Shown here one piece after another: positions 1 to 7,386 of a stretch of DNA of 34,603 bases; the stretch's first letter is position 1, and the number at the start of each line of letters is the position of its first letter. The stretch is from contig QFQW01000034.1 in NCBI GenBank assembly GCA_003248755.1, positions 1 through 34,603 on the forward strand, read 5' to 3'. A program made the position numbers and the translations under genes. Under the pieces are notes generated by a model, which ran no database searches, had not been told where the DNA came from, and worked only from the letters and a program-made list of their open reading frames with translations. Origin of the DNA: Chryseobacterium sp. (GTDB lineage Bacteria > Bacteroidota > Bacteroidia > Flavobacteriales > Weeksellaceae).

Positions 1-3
1 TTA

Positions 4-34
4 AATTCTGCCTAATTGTCAAAAAAGCAGAATT
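4..34. promoter_or_regulatory. Inverted repeat upstream of grpE (candidate operator)
   Basis: AATTCTGC at 4-11 is repeated as its exact reverse complement GCAGAATT at 27-34, with a 15-base spacer. It lies about 40 bases before the grpE start, where a heat-shock operator would be expected. It does not match the CIRCE consensus (TTAGCACTC-N9-GAGTGCTAA). The following TTGGCA-N5-ATTGA loosely resembles a sigma-54 -24/-12 element but lacks the GC at -12. It could also be the end of a hairpin belonging to the gene before the window. Confidence 0.3.
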
Positions 35-74
35 GGCAAAGGAATTGAAAAACTAAACTGTAAAATATTAGATA

Positions 75-614
75 ATGAGCGAAAACAAAGATATACACGA
101 AGAAAACCTGAATGAAGAGATTGTGAATACCGAAAATACAGAGGAAACAAATCTGGAAAATGTGTCACAACAACCGACTGCGGATGAACTTTTGGCAGAA
201 GAAAAAGACAGATACATCCGTCTTTATGCTGAGTTCGAAAACTACAAGAAAAGAACTTTGAAGGAAAAGAACGAGTTCTATCTGTATGCGTCAAAAGACC
301 TTATGACATCTATGTTAGGTGTATTAGATGACTTCGAAAGAGCAATTAAAGAGATTTCTAAAAATGGTAACGAGGATGATTTGAAAGGTGTCGAATTAAT
401 CTATCAAAAATTCAAAAACAAATTGATAGAGAAAGGTCTTAAACCAATCGAGGTGAATGCGGGAGATGTTTTCAACGTGGATTTCCATGAGGCTATCACG
501 CAGATTCCTTCACCTACACCGGAACTGAAAGGTAAAATTGTAGATGTCATAGAAACGGGTTATCAGCTTCACGACAAGGTCATCAGATTTGCTAAAGTTG
601 TAACCGGAAACTAA
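75..614 (+). CDS. grpE: GrpE nucleotide exchange factor
   Basis: Cytosolic co-chaperone that releases ADP from DnaK and so resets its substrate cycle. The 179-residue length is normal for the family. Residues 1-35 are an acidic, Asn/Glu-rich disordered leader. Residues about 36-85 form the long dimerising helix (ELLAEEKDRYIRLYAEFENY). The C-terminal half carries the beta-wing domain with the signature region around VFNVDFHEAI and ending in VIRFAKVVTGN. The ATG at 75 is the first usable start. dnaJ follows 85 bases downstream on the same strand and a terminator lies after dnaJ, so grpE-dnaJ is probably one heat-shock transcription unit. dnaK is not in the window. The identification is secure from sequence and neighbour. 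Confidence 0.96.
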   Translation: MSENKDIHEENLNEEIVNTENTEETNLENVSQQPTADELLAEEKDRYIRLYAEFENYKKRTLKEKNEFYLYASKDLMTSMLGVLDDFERAIKEISKNGNEDDLKGVELIYQKFKNKLIEKGLKPIEVNAGDVFNVDFHEAITQIPSPTPELKGKIVDVIETGYQLHDKVIRFAKVVTGN

Positions 615-632
615 TATTTATAAATGATAAGA

Positions 633-674
633 AATAATTGATAAATGATTTTTTCATTCTAAATATCAATTATT
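633..674. repeat. AT-rich hairpin between grpE and dnaJ
   Basis: AATAATTGATA (633-643) and TATCAATTATT (664-674) are exact reverse complements, and AATGA/TCATT (644-648/654-658) adds an inner stem. The rest of the 85-base spacer repeats ATCAATTAT-like words. There is no T-tract after the stem, so it is more likely an RNA-processing or stability element, or a generic intergenic repeat, than a terminator. Confidence 0.45.
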
Positions 675-699
675 ATTAATCAACTATCAATCATCAATT

Positions 700-1812
700 A
701 TGTCAAAACGCGATTATTACGAAGTTTTAGAAATATCCAAATCGGCTAGCGCAGAGGAAATCAAGAAAGCCTATCGAAAAATGGCTATCAAATATCACCC
801 GGACAAAAACCCCGGAGACAAAGAAGCAGAAGAAAAGTTCAAAGAAGCTGCAGAAGCCTACGAAGTTTTGAGCGACGGTAACAAAAAAGCGAGATATGAC
901 CAGTATGGTCACGCCGGAATGGGCGGCGCAGCAGGCGGAGGTTTCGGTGGATTTGGTGGCGGAATGAATATGGAGGATATCTTCAGTCAGTTCGGTGATA
1001 TTTTCGGTGGAGGTTTTGGCGGAGGCGGTCAAAGACAACAACAGTCTCGTGGTTCTAACTTACGTGTTCGTATCAAGCTGAATCTTGAAGAGATGATTGC
1101 CGGAACTCAGAAAACCATCAAGGTTAAAAAGATGAAACTGGCTCAGGGTGTGACTTCCAAGACTTGTCCAACTTGTCACGGTAGTGGTGTTCAGGTAAAA
1201 GTGATGAACACGATGTTCGGACAGATGCAGACACAGACGACTTGCGGAACTTGTCAGGGTGTTGGAAAAGTAGCGGACAAGATTCCTGCCGGAGCTAACG
1301 CACAGGGACTTGTCAAGGAAGATGAGGAAATCACAATCAATATCCCCGCAGGTGCAAGAGACGGAATCCAGCTGAATGTAAGAGGAAAAGGTAATGATGC
1401 GCCATTGGGTGGGACGCCTGGAGATCTACTTGTAGTTGTGGAGGAAGAAGTGGACAAGAACATCAAGCGTGAAGGCGACAATCTTCATCAGGAACTGTAT
1501 ATTTCCTTTGCAGAAGCAGCTTTGGGTACGACTAAAGAAATCAACGTGGTTGGTGGGAAAGTGAAGATCAAAGTGGATGAAGGAACACAATCCGGAAAAA
1601 TCCTGAGATTAGCAGGGAAAGGTCTTCCAAATATCGAAGGTTACGGTGGAAAAGGCGATATGTTTGTCCATATCAATGTTTGGACACCTCAAAAGCTGAC
1701 GAAGGAACAAAAAGAATTTTTCAAAAATCAAATGGAGAACGGCGATATGAATGCCGAACCAACCGGAAAAGAAAAGACATTCTTTGATAAAGTAAAAGAT
1801 ATGTTCAACTAA
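700..1812 (+). CDS. dnaJ: Chaperone protein DnaJ with reduced zinc finger
   Basis: J-domain co-chaperone that delivers unfolded clients to DnaK and stimulates its ATPase. Residues 1-70 are the J domain with the HPD motif in KYHPDKNPGD. Residues about 72-115 are the Gly/Phe-rich linker. The cysteine-rich region contains only two CxxCxGxG motifs (CPTCHGSG and CGTCQGVG) instead of the four of E. coli DnaJ. The positions of motifs 1 and 4 have no cysteines. The two C-terminal beta domains follow (IPAGARDGIQL; LRLAGKGLPNIEGYGGKGD). At 370 residues it is full length. It is second in the grpE-dnaJ operon. From memory, flavobacterial DnaJ proteins commonly have this two-motif form, so it is probably functional and not damaged. 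Confidence 0.96.
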   Translation: MSKRDYYEVLEISKSASAEEIKKAYRKMAIKYHPDKNPGDKEAEEKFKEAAEAYEVLSDGNKKARYDQYGHAGMGGAAGGGFGGFGGGMNMEDIFSQFGDIFGGGFGGGGQRQQQSRGSNLRVRIKLNLEEMIAGTQKTIKVKKMKLAQGVTSKTCPTCHGSGVQVKVMNTMFGQMQTQTTCGTCQGVGKVADKIPAGANAQGLVKEDEEITINIPAGARDGIQLNVRGKGNDAPLGGTPGDLLVVVEEEVDKNIKREGDNLHQELYISFAEAALGTTKEINVVGGKVKIKVDEGTQSGKILRLAGKGLPNIEGYGGKGDMFVHINVWTPQKLTKEQKEFFKNQMENGDMNAEPTGKEKTFFDKVKDMFN

Positions 1813-1848
1813 ACAAAAAATGTTTACAGATGTTTATATTCTTTAAAA

Positions 1849-1886
1849 TTAAATGAGGGAGCTATTAGTTTCCTCATTTTTATTTG
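1849..1886 (+). terminator. Terminator after dnaJ
   Basis: AAATGAGG (1851-1858) pairs with CCTCATTT (1872-1879) around a 13-base loop, and a T-rich tract follows. It sits 40 bases after the dnaJ stop and closes the grpE-dnaJ unit. Confidence 0.75.
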
Positions 1887-1973
1887 AAAGAAATGTTCCT
1901 GCTACGACCAATAAAAATTTAATTATTGCGTTTGCTTTTTGTGTAATATTTTTTTTGATAAAAATTAGAATTA

Positions 1974-2549
1974 ATGACTGATTTTAAGAAATTTTTCAAT
2001 ATGCTGACTCCAATTTCGAAAGAAAGTATGAAAGCCTTTTCTGATTTGTTTATTCAAAAAGAATTGAAAAAGGGGGATTATTTTGTTACAGACGGAGAAG
2101 TGGCTAAAGAAATAGCTTTTTTGGAAGCTGGAATTATAAGAGCGTTTTATAGGAATAATCTAGGTGTAGAGTATAATAAGCATTTCTTTTTCAATCCATG
2201 TTTTATAGGAGGTTATTCATCGCTTATAACAGGATTGCCTAACCAGATTATTCAGCAGGCACTTACAGATTGTAGTCTTCAGGTTGCCAGATTTTCTGAA
2301 GTTGAAGATCTTTATAAAGATTATCCAGATATAGAGCGGGCTGCTAGAATTCTTGCAGAATTGTTTTTTGTACAAAAAGAACAGAGGGAAATCGAAATTG
2401 TATTACTAGATGCCGATGAAAGATATAAAATGTTCCAAAAAGATTTTCCTCACCTAGAGCAACTGATTCCACAGTATCATATTGCCTCTTATCTTGGAGT
2501 AACTCCTACTCAACTGAGCCGTATTAGAAAAAAAATTATAGGCAAATAG
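1974..2549 (+). CDS. Crp/Fnr-family transcriptional regulator
   Basis: Predicted cytosolic DNA-binding regulator of the cAMP-receptor superfamily as found in Bacteroidota. Residues about 15-115 form the cyclic-nucleotide-binding-like beta roll (KKGDYFVTDGEVAKEIAFLEAGIIRAFY). The C-terminus has a short helix-turn-helix, IASYLGVTPTQLSRIRKKI. No Fnr-type cysteine cluster is visible, so an iron-sulphur sensor is unlikely, and the ligand is unknown. It is a paralogue of the gene at 6118: both have RY..F...(F/Y)P.L...(I/V)PQY.IASYLGV.P..LSRIRK. A dehydrogenase gene starts 102 bases downstream behind a promoter nearly identical to the one behind the paralogue, so the adjacent gene is the likely target. 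The ATG at 1974 is the first in frame. Confidence 0.88.
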   Translation: MTDFKKFFNMLTPISKESMKAFSDLFIQKELKKGDYFVTDGEVAKEIAFLEAGIIRAFYRNNLGVEYNKHFFFNPCFIGGYSSLITGLPNQIIQQALTDCSLQVARFSEVEDLYKDYPDIERAARILAELFFVQKEQREIEIVLLDADERYKMFQKDFPHLEQLIPQYHIASYLGVTPTQLSRIRKKIIGK

Positions 2550-2557
2550 TATTTATC

Positions 2558-2620
2558 AACCTATGTAAATGCAAATTAGCCCAATGCTTTGCAATTTTGC
2601 GATGTCATTAAATCAATGAC
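2558..2620 (+). promoter_or_regulatory. Promoter and putative operator of the SDR gene
   Basis: AACCTATGT at 2558-2566, then GCAATTTTGC at 2591-2600 containing a -7-like box CAATTTTG (2592-2599; consensus TAnnTTTG), then TGT and the dyad GTCATT-N5-AATGAC (2604-2620) near the expected transcription start. The same ordered elements recur at 6709-6773 behind the second Crp/Fnr gene. AACCTATGT lies where an activator would touch the -33 region. Confidence 0.55.
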
Positions 2621-2651
2621 CTGAACAAATTTAATTTTTAAAAACAAAGCA

Positions 2652-3386
2652 ATGATTACAACAGGTAATACTATTCTAATTACTGGAGGTTCTTCCGGAA
2701 TTGGCTTTTCTTTGGCAAAACGTTTTTGTGAGCTGGGTAATAAAGTAATTATCACGGGTCGAAATAAAAAAAAGTTACTGCAGATTAAAGATGAATATCC
2801 AAAAATTGACTTTTTCAGTGGAGATTTAACACTCGATTCTTCTTTGAGAGAGTTGGAGTCTTTCATCCTTCTGAAATATCCGGATTTGAATATCCTTATA
2901 AATAATGCGGCAGTTCAGTATAATTATAATTTTTTGGATAATCTGGATTTTATATCTGTTATTGACTATGAAATTTCTGCAAATCTATCTGCTCCAATAA
3001 AATTAACAGCATTATTGCTTCCAATCTTGACCGAGAATTACAATACTGCAATTGTAAATGTTAGCAGTGGGCTTTTTATTGCACCCAAAAAAACAGCTTC
3101 TGTTTATTGTGCTACAAAATCAGCGATTCATAGTTTTAGTAGAACGCTTCGTTACCAGCTTGAGAGAACAGATACAAAAGTATTTGAGATTATTCCTTCT
3201 CTAATAGATACACCAATGACTTCTGGACGAGGAAGATCAAAAATAAGTACAGAGCAATTAACTGATGAGTTTTTAAAGAACTTTGAAACAAATAAATTGG
3301 AAAGTTATATAGGAAAAACAAAACTACTCAGGTTTATAAATAGATTGTCACCCACTCTATCATTCAAAATAATGAAAGATGAATGA
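2652..3386 (+). CDS. Short-chain dehydrogenase/reductase (DltE-like)
   Basis: NAD(P)-dependent oxidoreductase with a Rossmann fold, cytosolic, substrate unknown. Visible family marks are the cofactor loop TGGSSGIG (residues 11-18), the NNA motif (LINNAAVQ, about residues 83-89), the catalytic Ser near residues 138-139 (NVSSG) and the active pair Y152-x3-K156 (YCATK). The 244-residue length is normal for classical SDRs, and the pattern resembles proteins annotated DltE in Bacteroidota, though no D-alanylation genes are nearby. It follows the Crp/Fnr gene and is probably controlled by it through the promoter at 2558-2620. An exported PfpI-type protein starts 101 bases downstream and may be cotranscribed. 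Confidence 0.88.
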   Translation: MITTGNTILITGGSSGIGFSLAKRFCELGNKVIITGRNKKKLLQIKDEYPKIDFFSGDLTLDSSLRELESFILLKYPDLNILINNAAVQYNYNFLDNLDFISVIDYEISANLSAPIKLTALLLPILTENYNTAIVNVSSGLFIAPKKTASVYCATKSAIHSFSRTLRYQLERTDTKVFEIIPSLIDTPMTSGRGRSKISTEQLTDEFLKNFETNKLESYIGKTKLLRFINRLSPTLSFKIMKDE

Positions 3387-3487
3387 TGATCTTTTTTTTA
3401 ATATTCAAATGTATTTTAACATTATAAATTGATTTGATCAAAGGCTTTTATTTTCTTCTCTAATATAAAAACTAACATAAAATAAGT

Positions 3488-4294
3488 ATGAAATTATTAA
3501 AATTAATGATATTAACATTTCTTATGTCTGCATTTGTAGCATTTGCACAAAAGAATAGAGTTTTATTTATTACAAGTGGCGCTAAAGAGCTTAAACTCCA
3601 AAACGGAAAATCATATGAAAATACCGGAGTTTTTCTTAGCGAGCTATATCTACCTTACATCAAACTTAAAAATCTTGGCTATGAAATAGATTTTGCGACG
3701 CCTAATGCTGTTGTATCTCCAATTGATAAGGAAAGTTTTAACAGAAAATATTGGAAAAAAAATGAGATGTTACTAAAGGAAGCTATTCTTTTTGTAAAAG
3801 AAAACCTCAAGTTCAATAACCCTCATGATCTTAAAAAAATTGTAACAGAAGTTGATGATTATTCGGGAATTGTTATTCCTGGTGGACAAGGCTTGATGGT
3901 TGACTTGCTATATGACAAAAATATTCCGAATATTCTGAGAACATTTGCAGAAAAAGGGAAACCTATAGGATTGATATGCCATGCTCCTGTTTTATTGCTT
4001 ACAATTCCTAAAGAAAATAATCCTTTTATAGGATATAAAGTTAATTCGGTTACAGGTTTTGAAGAGTTTTTTATTGAGAATTTTATAATGAAAGGTAAAC
4101 CCCAAAATAGGAAAATAGCAAAGCAATTAAAAAATATGGGACTAGACCATCAAAAAACAAGACCTGGAGGTGATTTTGCAATAAGGGACAGAGAACTGAT
4201 TACAAGTCAAAATCCTTTTTCCAATGAAACTTTTAATAACCTTTACTTAGAAGCCTTGAAAGAATATGGTGATAGAACATCGAAAAATCAATAA
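3488..4294 (+). CDS. Exported DJ-1/PfpI-family protein
   Basis: Class I glutamine-amidotransferase-like protein of the Hsp31/PfpI group, whose members act as chaperones, deglycase-like enzymes or proteases. The actual activity here is unknown. Residues 1-20 form a signal peptide ending in AFA before QKNRV, so the protein should be periplasmic, which is unusual because most relatives are cytosolic. The nucleophile elbow is GLICHAP with C164. A candidate acidic partner is E52 in VFLSELYLPY. The oxyanion-loop region IVIPGGQG lies at about residues 128-135. The 268-residue length fits the longer Hsp31-like forms. It ends 4 bases before the convergent dtxR-type gene. A TTTGATCAAA palindrome lies at 3433-3442 upstream. 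Confidence 0.85.
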   Translation: MKLLKLMILTFLMSAFVAFAQKNRVLFITSGAKELKLQNGKSYENTGVFLSELYLPYIKLKNLGYEIDFATPNAVVSPIDKESFNRKYWKKNEMLLKEAILFVKENLKFNNPHDLKKIVTEVDDYSGIVIPGGQGLMVDLLYDKNIPNILRTFAEKGKPIGLICHAPVLLLTIPKENNPFIGYKVNSVTGFEEFFIENFIMKGKPQNRKIAKQLKNMGLDHQKTRPGGDFAIRDRELITSQNPFSNETFNNLYLEALKEYGDRTSKNQ

Positions 4295-4298
4295 AGAC

Positions 4299-4946
4299 TT
4301 ACTTTACCAGCAATCTATCACAAACAGTCTTACTAAAATTCTCTTCCTGATTGTTATAAAAAACTTTCATAGATTGGTCAAAATCTTCTTTTTGCAAAAC
4401 CTTGATTTTTGTTCCAAGGCTAAGGTTTCTTTTATTAAGGAAGTTTAGGAATTCTTCGGAAGATGTGGTTACAGAGGCTAATTCTACGGTTTCGTTCTCA
4501 TTACATTTACTGAGTTTTTTCAAATCCGGTTGGATAACATTTCCGTCTTTGTCGGGAATTGGTTCTCCGTGCGGGTCCACTTTTGGATGATTTAGGATTT
4601 CGTCCATTTTATCAAAGAAAACATCAGAATGGATGTGTTCCAATTGCTCTGCAATCTCGTGGACATTTTCCCAGCCAAATCCCATTTTTTCTACAAGGAA
4701 CATCTCTGTTAATCTATGTTTTCTCACAATGAGCGACGCTTCTTTTTTTCCGGATTCTGTCAGCTTGATGGGTTTGTAAGATTCATATTTTACCCAGTTT
4801 TTCTCTGCAAACTTCTTTATCATACTGTTTACAGATGGCATTTTGATATTGAGTTGACGGCTAAGGTCATTCACGGAGACTTCATCATTCTCATTAACAA
4901 GATGATAAAGTGCTTTCAGGTAATTTTCTTCGGTTAGAGAGTTCAT
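4299..4946 (-). CDS. DtxR/MntR-family metal-dependent regulator
   Basis: Metal-responsive repressor that controls manganese or iron uptake genes in this family. Residues 1-65 are the winged HTH (EVSVNDLSRQLNIKMPSVNSMIKKF). Residues 66-130 form the dimerisation/metal domain, with candidate ligands in RKHRLTEMFL and HEIAEQLEHIHSD. Residues about 140-215 form the C-terminal FeoA-like SH3 domain. At 215 residues it is the long, DtxR/IdeR-like architecture. No transporter gene is adjacent. It is divergent from the threonine-aldolase gene. A GTTAGA-N16-TCTAAC dyad lies in the shared spacer, so autoregulation is plausible. A perfect -7 box only 5 bases before the ATG suggests a leaderless mRNA. Confidence 0.9.
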   Translation of the reverse strand: MNSLTEENYLKALYHLVNENDEVSVNDLSRQLNIKMPSVNSMIKKFAEKNWVKYESYKPIKLTESGKKEASLIVRKHRLTEMFLVEKMGFGWENVHEIAEQLEHIHSDVFFDKMDEILNHPKVDPHGEPIPDKDGNVIQPDLKKLSKCNENETVELASVTTSSEEFLNFLNKRNLSLGTKIKVLQKEDFDQSMKVFYNNQEENFSKTVCDRLLVK

Positions 4947-4950
4947 AATT

Positions 4951-4993
4951 CAAAGTTAAACAAAAGTTAGATAAGATTAGGTTTTATTCTAAC
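4951..4993 (-). promoter_or_regulatory. Promoter and candidate operator of the DtxR-type gene
   Basis: CAAAGTTA at 4951-4958 reads TAACTTTG on the minus strand, a perfect -7 box ending 4 bases before the start codon. Just upstream lies the dyad GTTAGA (4966-4971) and TCTAAC (4988-4993), with an inner TTAG-N8-CTAA (4977-4992). DtxR-type operators are rich in TTAG/CTAA half sites, so this is a reasonable autoregulatory site. The binding itself is inference. Confidence 0.5.
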
Positions 4994-5034
4994 AATTTAC
5001 CTTCTGATTAATTTTATCTTATTCGATAAATCAA

Positions 5035-5042
5035 TAACTTTG
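5035..5042 (+). promoter_or_regulatory. -7 box of the threonine-aldolase-type gene
   Basis: TAACTTTG is an exact TAnnTTTG box, identical to the one used by the divergent gene. It overlaps a possible TTG start at 5040, which therefore cannot be in the mRNA. The ATG at 5067, about 20 bases after the expected start of transcription, is the right start. Confidence 0.6.
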
Positions 5043-5066
5043 ATTCATCAAAAAGAAGTTGAAATA

Positions 5067-6098
5067 ATGAAGAAATATTCTTTCAAAAACGATTATTCAG
5101 AAGGTTGCCACCCTAATATTTTAGAAGCATTAATCAAAACAAATCTCAGTCAGCAAAATGGTTATGGTTACGACGAATATTCTGACCAAGCCAGAGAATT
5201 AATCAAGCAAAAAATGAATCATAACAATGCGGATATTCATTTTGTGAGTGGAGGCACCCAAGCCAATCTTTTAGTTATTTCTTCAATTCTTCGTCCGCAC
5301 GAGAGCGTTGTTTCTGCAGAAACCGGACATATCTTTACCAATGAAACCGGAGCGATAGAAGGAACAGGGCATAAAGTTCACGGACTTGTTACGGAGGATG
5401 GAAAACTAAAACCGGAACATATCCAATCGGTTTTGGATACGCATACGAATAGGCCTCATCAGGTCAAGCAAAAACTCGTTTATATTTCTAATTCGACAGA
5501 GGTTGGAACGATTTATACTAAGAAAGAATTACAAGAATTGTCTGCTTTTTGTAAAGCTAATGATTTGTATCTCTTCATGGATGGTGCAAGATTAGGGCAT
5601 GCATTAACTTCTGAAATTAATGATTTGACATTGGAAGATATCGCTAGATTAACCGATGTTTTCTATCTCGGAGGAACAAAAAATGGCGCATTGTTAGGAG
5701 AAGCCATTATCATTACCAATGACAAACTGAAAGAGGAATTTGGATTTCATATCAAGCAAAAAGGAGCGATGCTGGCGAAAGGAAGATTATTGGGAATTCA
5801 GTTTTTGGAATTGATGAAAGACGATTTGTACTTCGATTTGGCAAAACATTCTAACGTTCAAGCAATGAAAATCAAATCTGCTTTTCAGAAAAAAGGTTTC
5901 GAGTTTTTATCTGATACATTTACCAACCAGATTTTTCCGGTTTTGAATAATTCTCAAATCGAAAAACTGTCAGAAAAATTTGATTTCTATGTTTGGAAAA
6001 AGATGAATGAGGATAATTCTGCTATTCGACTGATTACATCTTGGGCAAGTTCCGGTGAAGTTGTAGAAGAATTCATCAGAGAAGTATCATTATTATAA
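5067..6098 (+). CDS. Threonine aldolase / beta-eliminating-lyase-type PLP enzyme
   Basis: Fold-type I PLP enzyme of the low-specificity threonine aldolase group, which splits threonine or allo-threonine to glycine and acetaldehyde in the cytosol. From the ATG at 5067 the product has 343 residues, normal for the family. Visible marks are the phosphate-binding SGGTQAN (residues 61-67), H88 in ETGHIF, which would stack on PLP, D172 and R175 in MDGARLG, and the Schiff-base lysine K205 in GGTKNGA. A promoter box overlaps the upstream TTG, which rules out a longer form. It is divergent from a DtxR/MntR regulator and followed 19 bases later by a Crp/Fnr gene. Substrate specificity (threonine versus another beta-hydroxy amino acid) cannot be read from sequence. 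Confidence 0.88.
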   Translation: MKKYSFKNDYSEGCHPNILEALIKTNLSQQNGYGYDEYSDQARELIKQKMNHNNADIHFVSGGTQANLLVISSILRPHESVVSAETGHIFTNETGAIEGTGHKVHGLVTEDGKLKPEHIQSVLDTHTNRPHQVKQKLVYISNSTEVGTIYTKKELQELSAFCKANDLYLFMDGARLGHALTSEINDLTLEDIARLTDVFYLGGTKNGALLGEAIIITNDKLKEEFGFHIKQKGAMLAKGRLLGIQFLELMKDDLYFDLAKHSNVQAMKIKSAFQKKGFEFLSDTFTNQIFPVLNNSQIEKLSEKFDFYVWKKMNEDNSAIRLITSWASSGEVVEEFIREVSLL

Positions 6099-6117
6099 AT
6101 TTTAATAATTCTTGAAG

Positions 6118-6702
6118 ATGGGATTTGAAAATTTACAGAAAATGATAGAAGGTAAAATTGGGGAAAAGTTGACAGATGAAGATTTTTCTCAGTTTCAATC
6201 TTATCTTAAAACATTTCATTTCAAGAAAAAAGAGATTATCTTGGAAAAAGGTAATCCTGCACAATATATTTATTATATAGAGTCCGGATTGATCTATTCC
6301 TACTATGAAGATGATGAGGCAGAGTCATATATCAATCAGTTTGCGACAGAAGGCTATTGGATTTCCGATCTGAGTAGTTTCTTCGGCAATGATTCTTCTG
6401 TTGTAACTCTGGAAACAATAGAAGCTACAACCTGCTATGCTTTGGAAAAATGTGATTTTGAAAATGTAATAAGGGCAATCCCTAAGTTTGAACGTTTTTT
6501 CAGGATTTTGCTTCAAAATGCATATATCCATCTTCAGCAGAGATTTACAAAAGTGTTTTCTGATGATACGGAGAAAAGGTATCAGGCTTTTGTAAAGCGA
6601 TATCCAGACCTTGTCCGGAGAGTTCCTCAATACCTCATTGCATCTTATTTGGGTGTTAAGCCACAATCTTTGAGCAGGATCAGAAAAAATATCCATCTTT
6701 GA
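6118..6702 (+). CDS. Crp/Fnr-family transcriptional regulator (paralogue)
   Basis: Second Crp/Fnr-type regulator in the window, 194 residues from the ATG at 6118. A TTG at 6112 would add two residues and is less likely. The N-terminal beta roll is visible as KKKEIILEKGNPAQYIYYIESGLIYSYY, and the C-terminal HTH reads IASYLGVKPQSLSRIRKNI. No cysteine cluster for an iron-sulphur centre is seen. It starts 19 bases after the PLP enzyme gene, so it could be read from that promoter. The next gene (6791) lies behind a promoter that matches, element for element, the one behind the first Crp/Fnr gene. I infer that it controls the exported SnoaL-like protein, the DODA dioxygenase and the hydrolase that follow. 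Confidence 0.87.
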   Translation: MGFENLQKMIEGKIGEKLTDEDFSQFQSYLKTFHFKKKEIILEKGNPAQYIYYIESGLIYSYYEDDEAESYINQFATEGYWISDLSSFFGNDSSVVTLETIEATTCYALEKCDFENVIRAIPKFERFFRILLQNAYIHLQQRFTKVFSDDTEKRYQAFVKRYPDLVRRVPQYLIASYLGVKPQSLSRIRKNIHL

Positions 6703-6708
6703 TTTATT

Positions 6709-6773
6709 AACCTATGTGCACGATTTTAAGCTTCTGATCATCGCAACTTTGCAGTGTTATTAATCATTAACAC
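6709..6773 (+). promoter_or_regulatory. Promoter and putative operator of the 6791 gene
   Basis: AACCTATGT (6709-6717) is followed 34 bases later (start to start) by GCAACTTTGC (6743-6752), with -7-like box CAACTTTG (6744-6751), then TGT and a perfect dyad GTGTTA-N8-TAACAC (6754-6773). Only the spacing differs by one base from the element at 2558-2620. The dyad lies at the expected transcription start, a position suited to repression. Confidence 0.55.
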
Positions 6774-6790
6774 ATTAAAATATTAATAAA

Positions 6791-7348
6791 ATGCAAAGAA
6801 TTAGTTTGAAAATCGTAAAAAGTTTACTAGCTGTTGTTTTTATCTCAGCTTTATCAAATCAAGTAAACGCTCAGTCAAAAGAAGAACTGAAAAATCAATT
6901 ATTGGAAATTACCAAAGCCAATCAAACGATCAACGAAAATTTGAAGACGTTCGATACTTTGGATTATGTTGTTTTTTCCAATAGAGATTGGAAACGTCTT
7001 CATGAGAGTCACGCCAAAAACATTATTGTTCATTTTCCGGACGGGCATTCTGAAACTGGAATAGAGCAACATATCAAAACGCTTGATGCGATGTTTGTCT
7101 ATGCTCCTGATACCAGAATCAAGGAACATCCTATTAAAATCGGTTCTGGTAATATCACAGCTGTTATGGGATATATGGAAGGAACATTTACACAACCAAT
7201 GCCAATTGGCGATGGAAAATTTATCCAACCTACAGGAAAATCATTCAAACTTCCTATGGTAACCATCGGGATATGGAAAGGTGGTGTAATGACAGAAGAA
7301 TATCTGTTCTGGGACAACAAGTCTTACATGCAGCAGATCGGTCTGTAA
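6791..7348 (+). CDS. Exported SnoaL-like (NTF2-fold) protein
   Basis: The first ~28 residues are a signal peptide with a hydrophobic core SLLAVVFISAL ending in VNA before QSKEE. The mature part, about 157 residues, resembles SnoaL-like ester-cyclase proteins of the NTF2 superfamily. It has an HESHAKNIIVHFPDG strand-helix region and a VMGYMEGTFTQP strand. The family binds small hydrophobic molecules. Some members are enzymes and many are uncharacterised, so I give no reaction. It should be periplasmic. It is the first gene after the Crp/Fnr regulator and its promoter. A DODA-type dioxygenase and a hydrolase follow on the same strand, so it may take part in handling an aromatic or quinone-like compound, which is inference from context only. 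Confidence 0.72.
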   Translation: MQRISLKIVKSLLAVVFISALSNQVNAQSKEELKNQLLEITKANQTINENLKTFDTLDYVVFSNRDWKRLHESHAKNIIVHFPDGHSETGIEQHIKTLDAMFVYAPDTRIKEHPIKIGSGNITAVMGYMEGTFTQPMPIGDGKFIQPTGKSFKLPMVTIGIWKGGVMTEEYLFWDNKSYMQQIGL

Positions 7349-7386
7349 TCATTAATTAATAACTGTTTTCATAGGTTTATTTTAAA

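Noticed and set aside
36..52. Sigma-54 promoter before grpE
   Set aside because: TTGGCA is present, but the -12 element lacks the invariant GC, so the match is only partial.
5040..5066. TTG start giving a longer PLP enzyme
   Set aside because: The TTG lies inside an exact -7 promoter box (5035-5042); the ATG at 5067 is downstream of the expected transcript start.
6899..7320. Minus-strand frames of 109 and 73 residues opposite the SnoaL-like gene
   Set aside because: Low-complexity reverse frames of a clear signal-peptide-bearing gene; no promoter, no recognisable domain.
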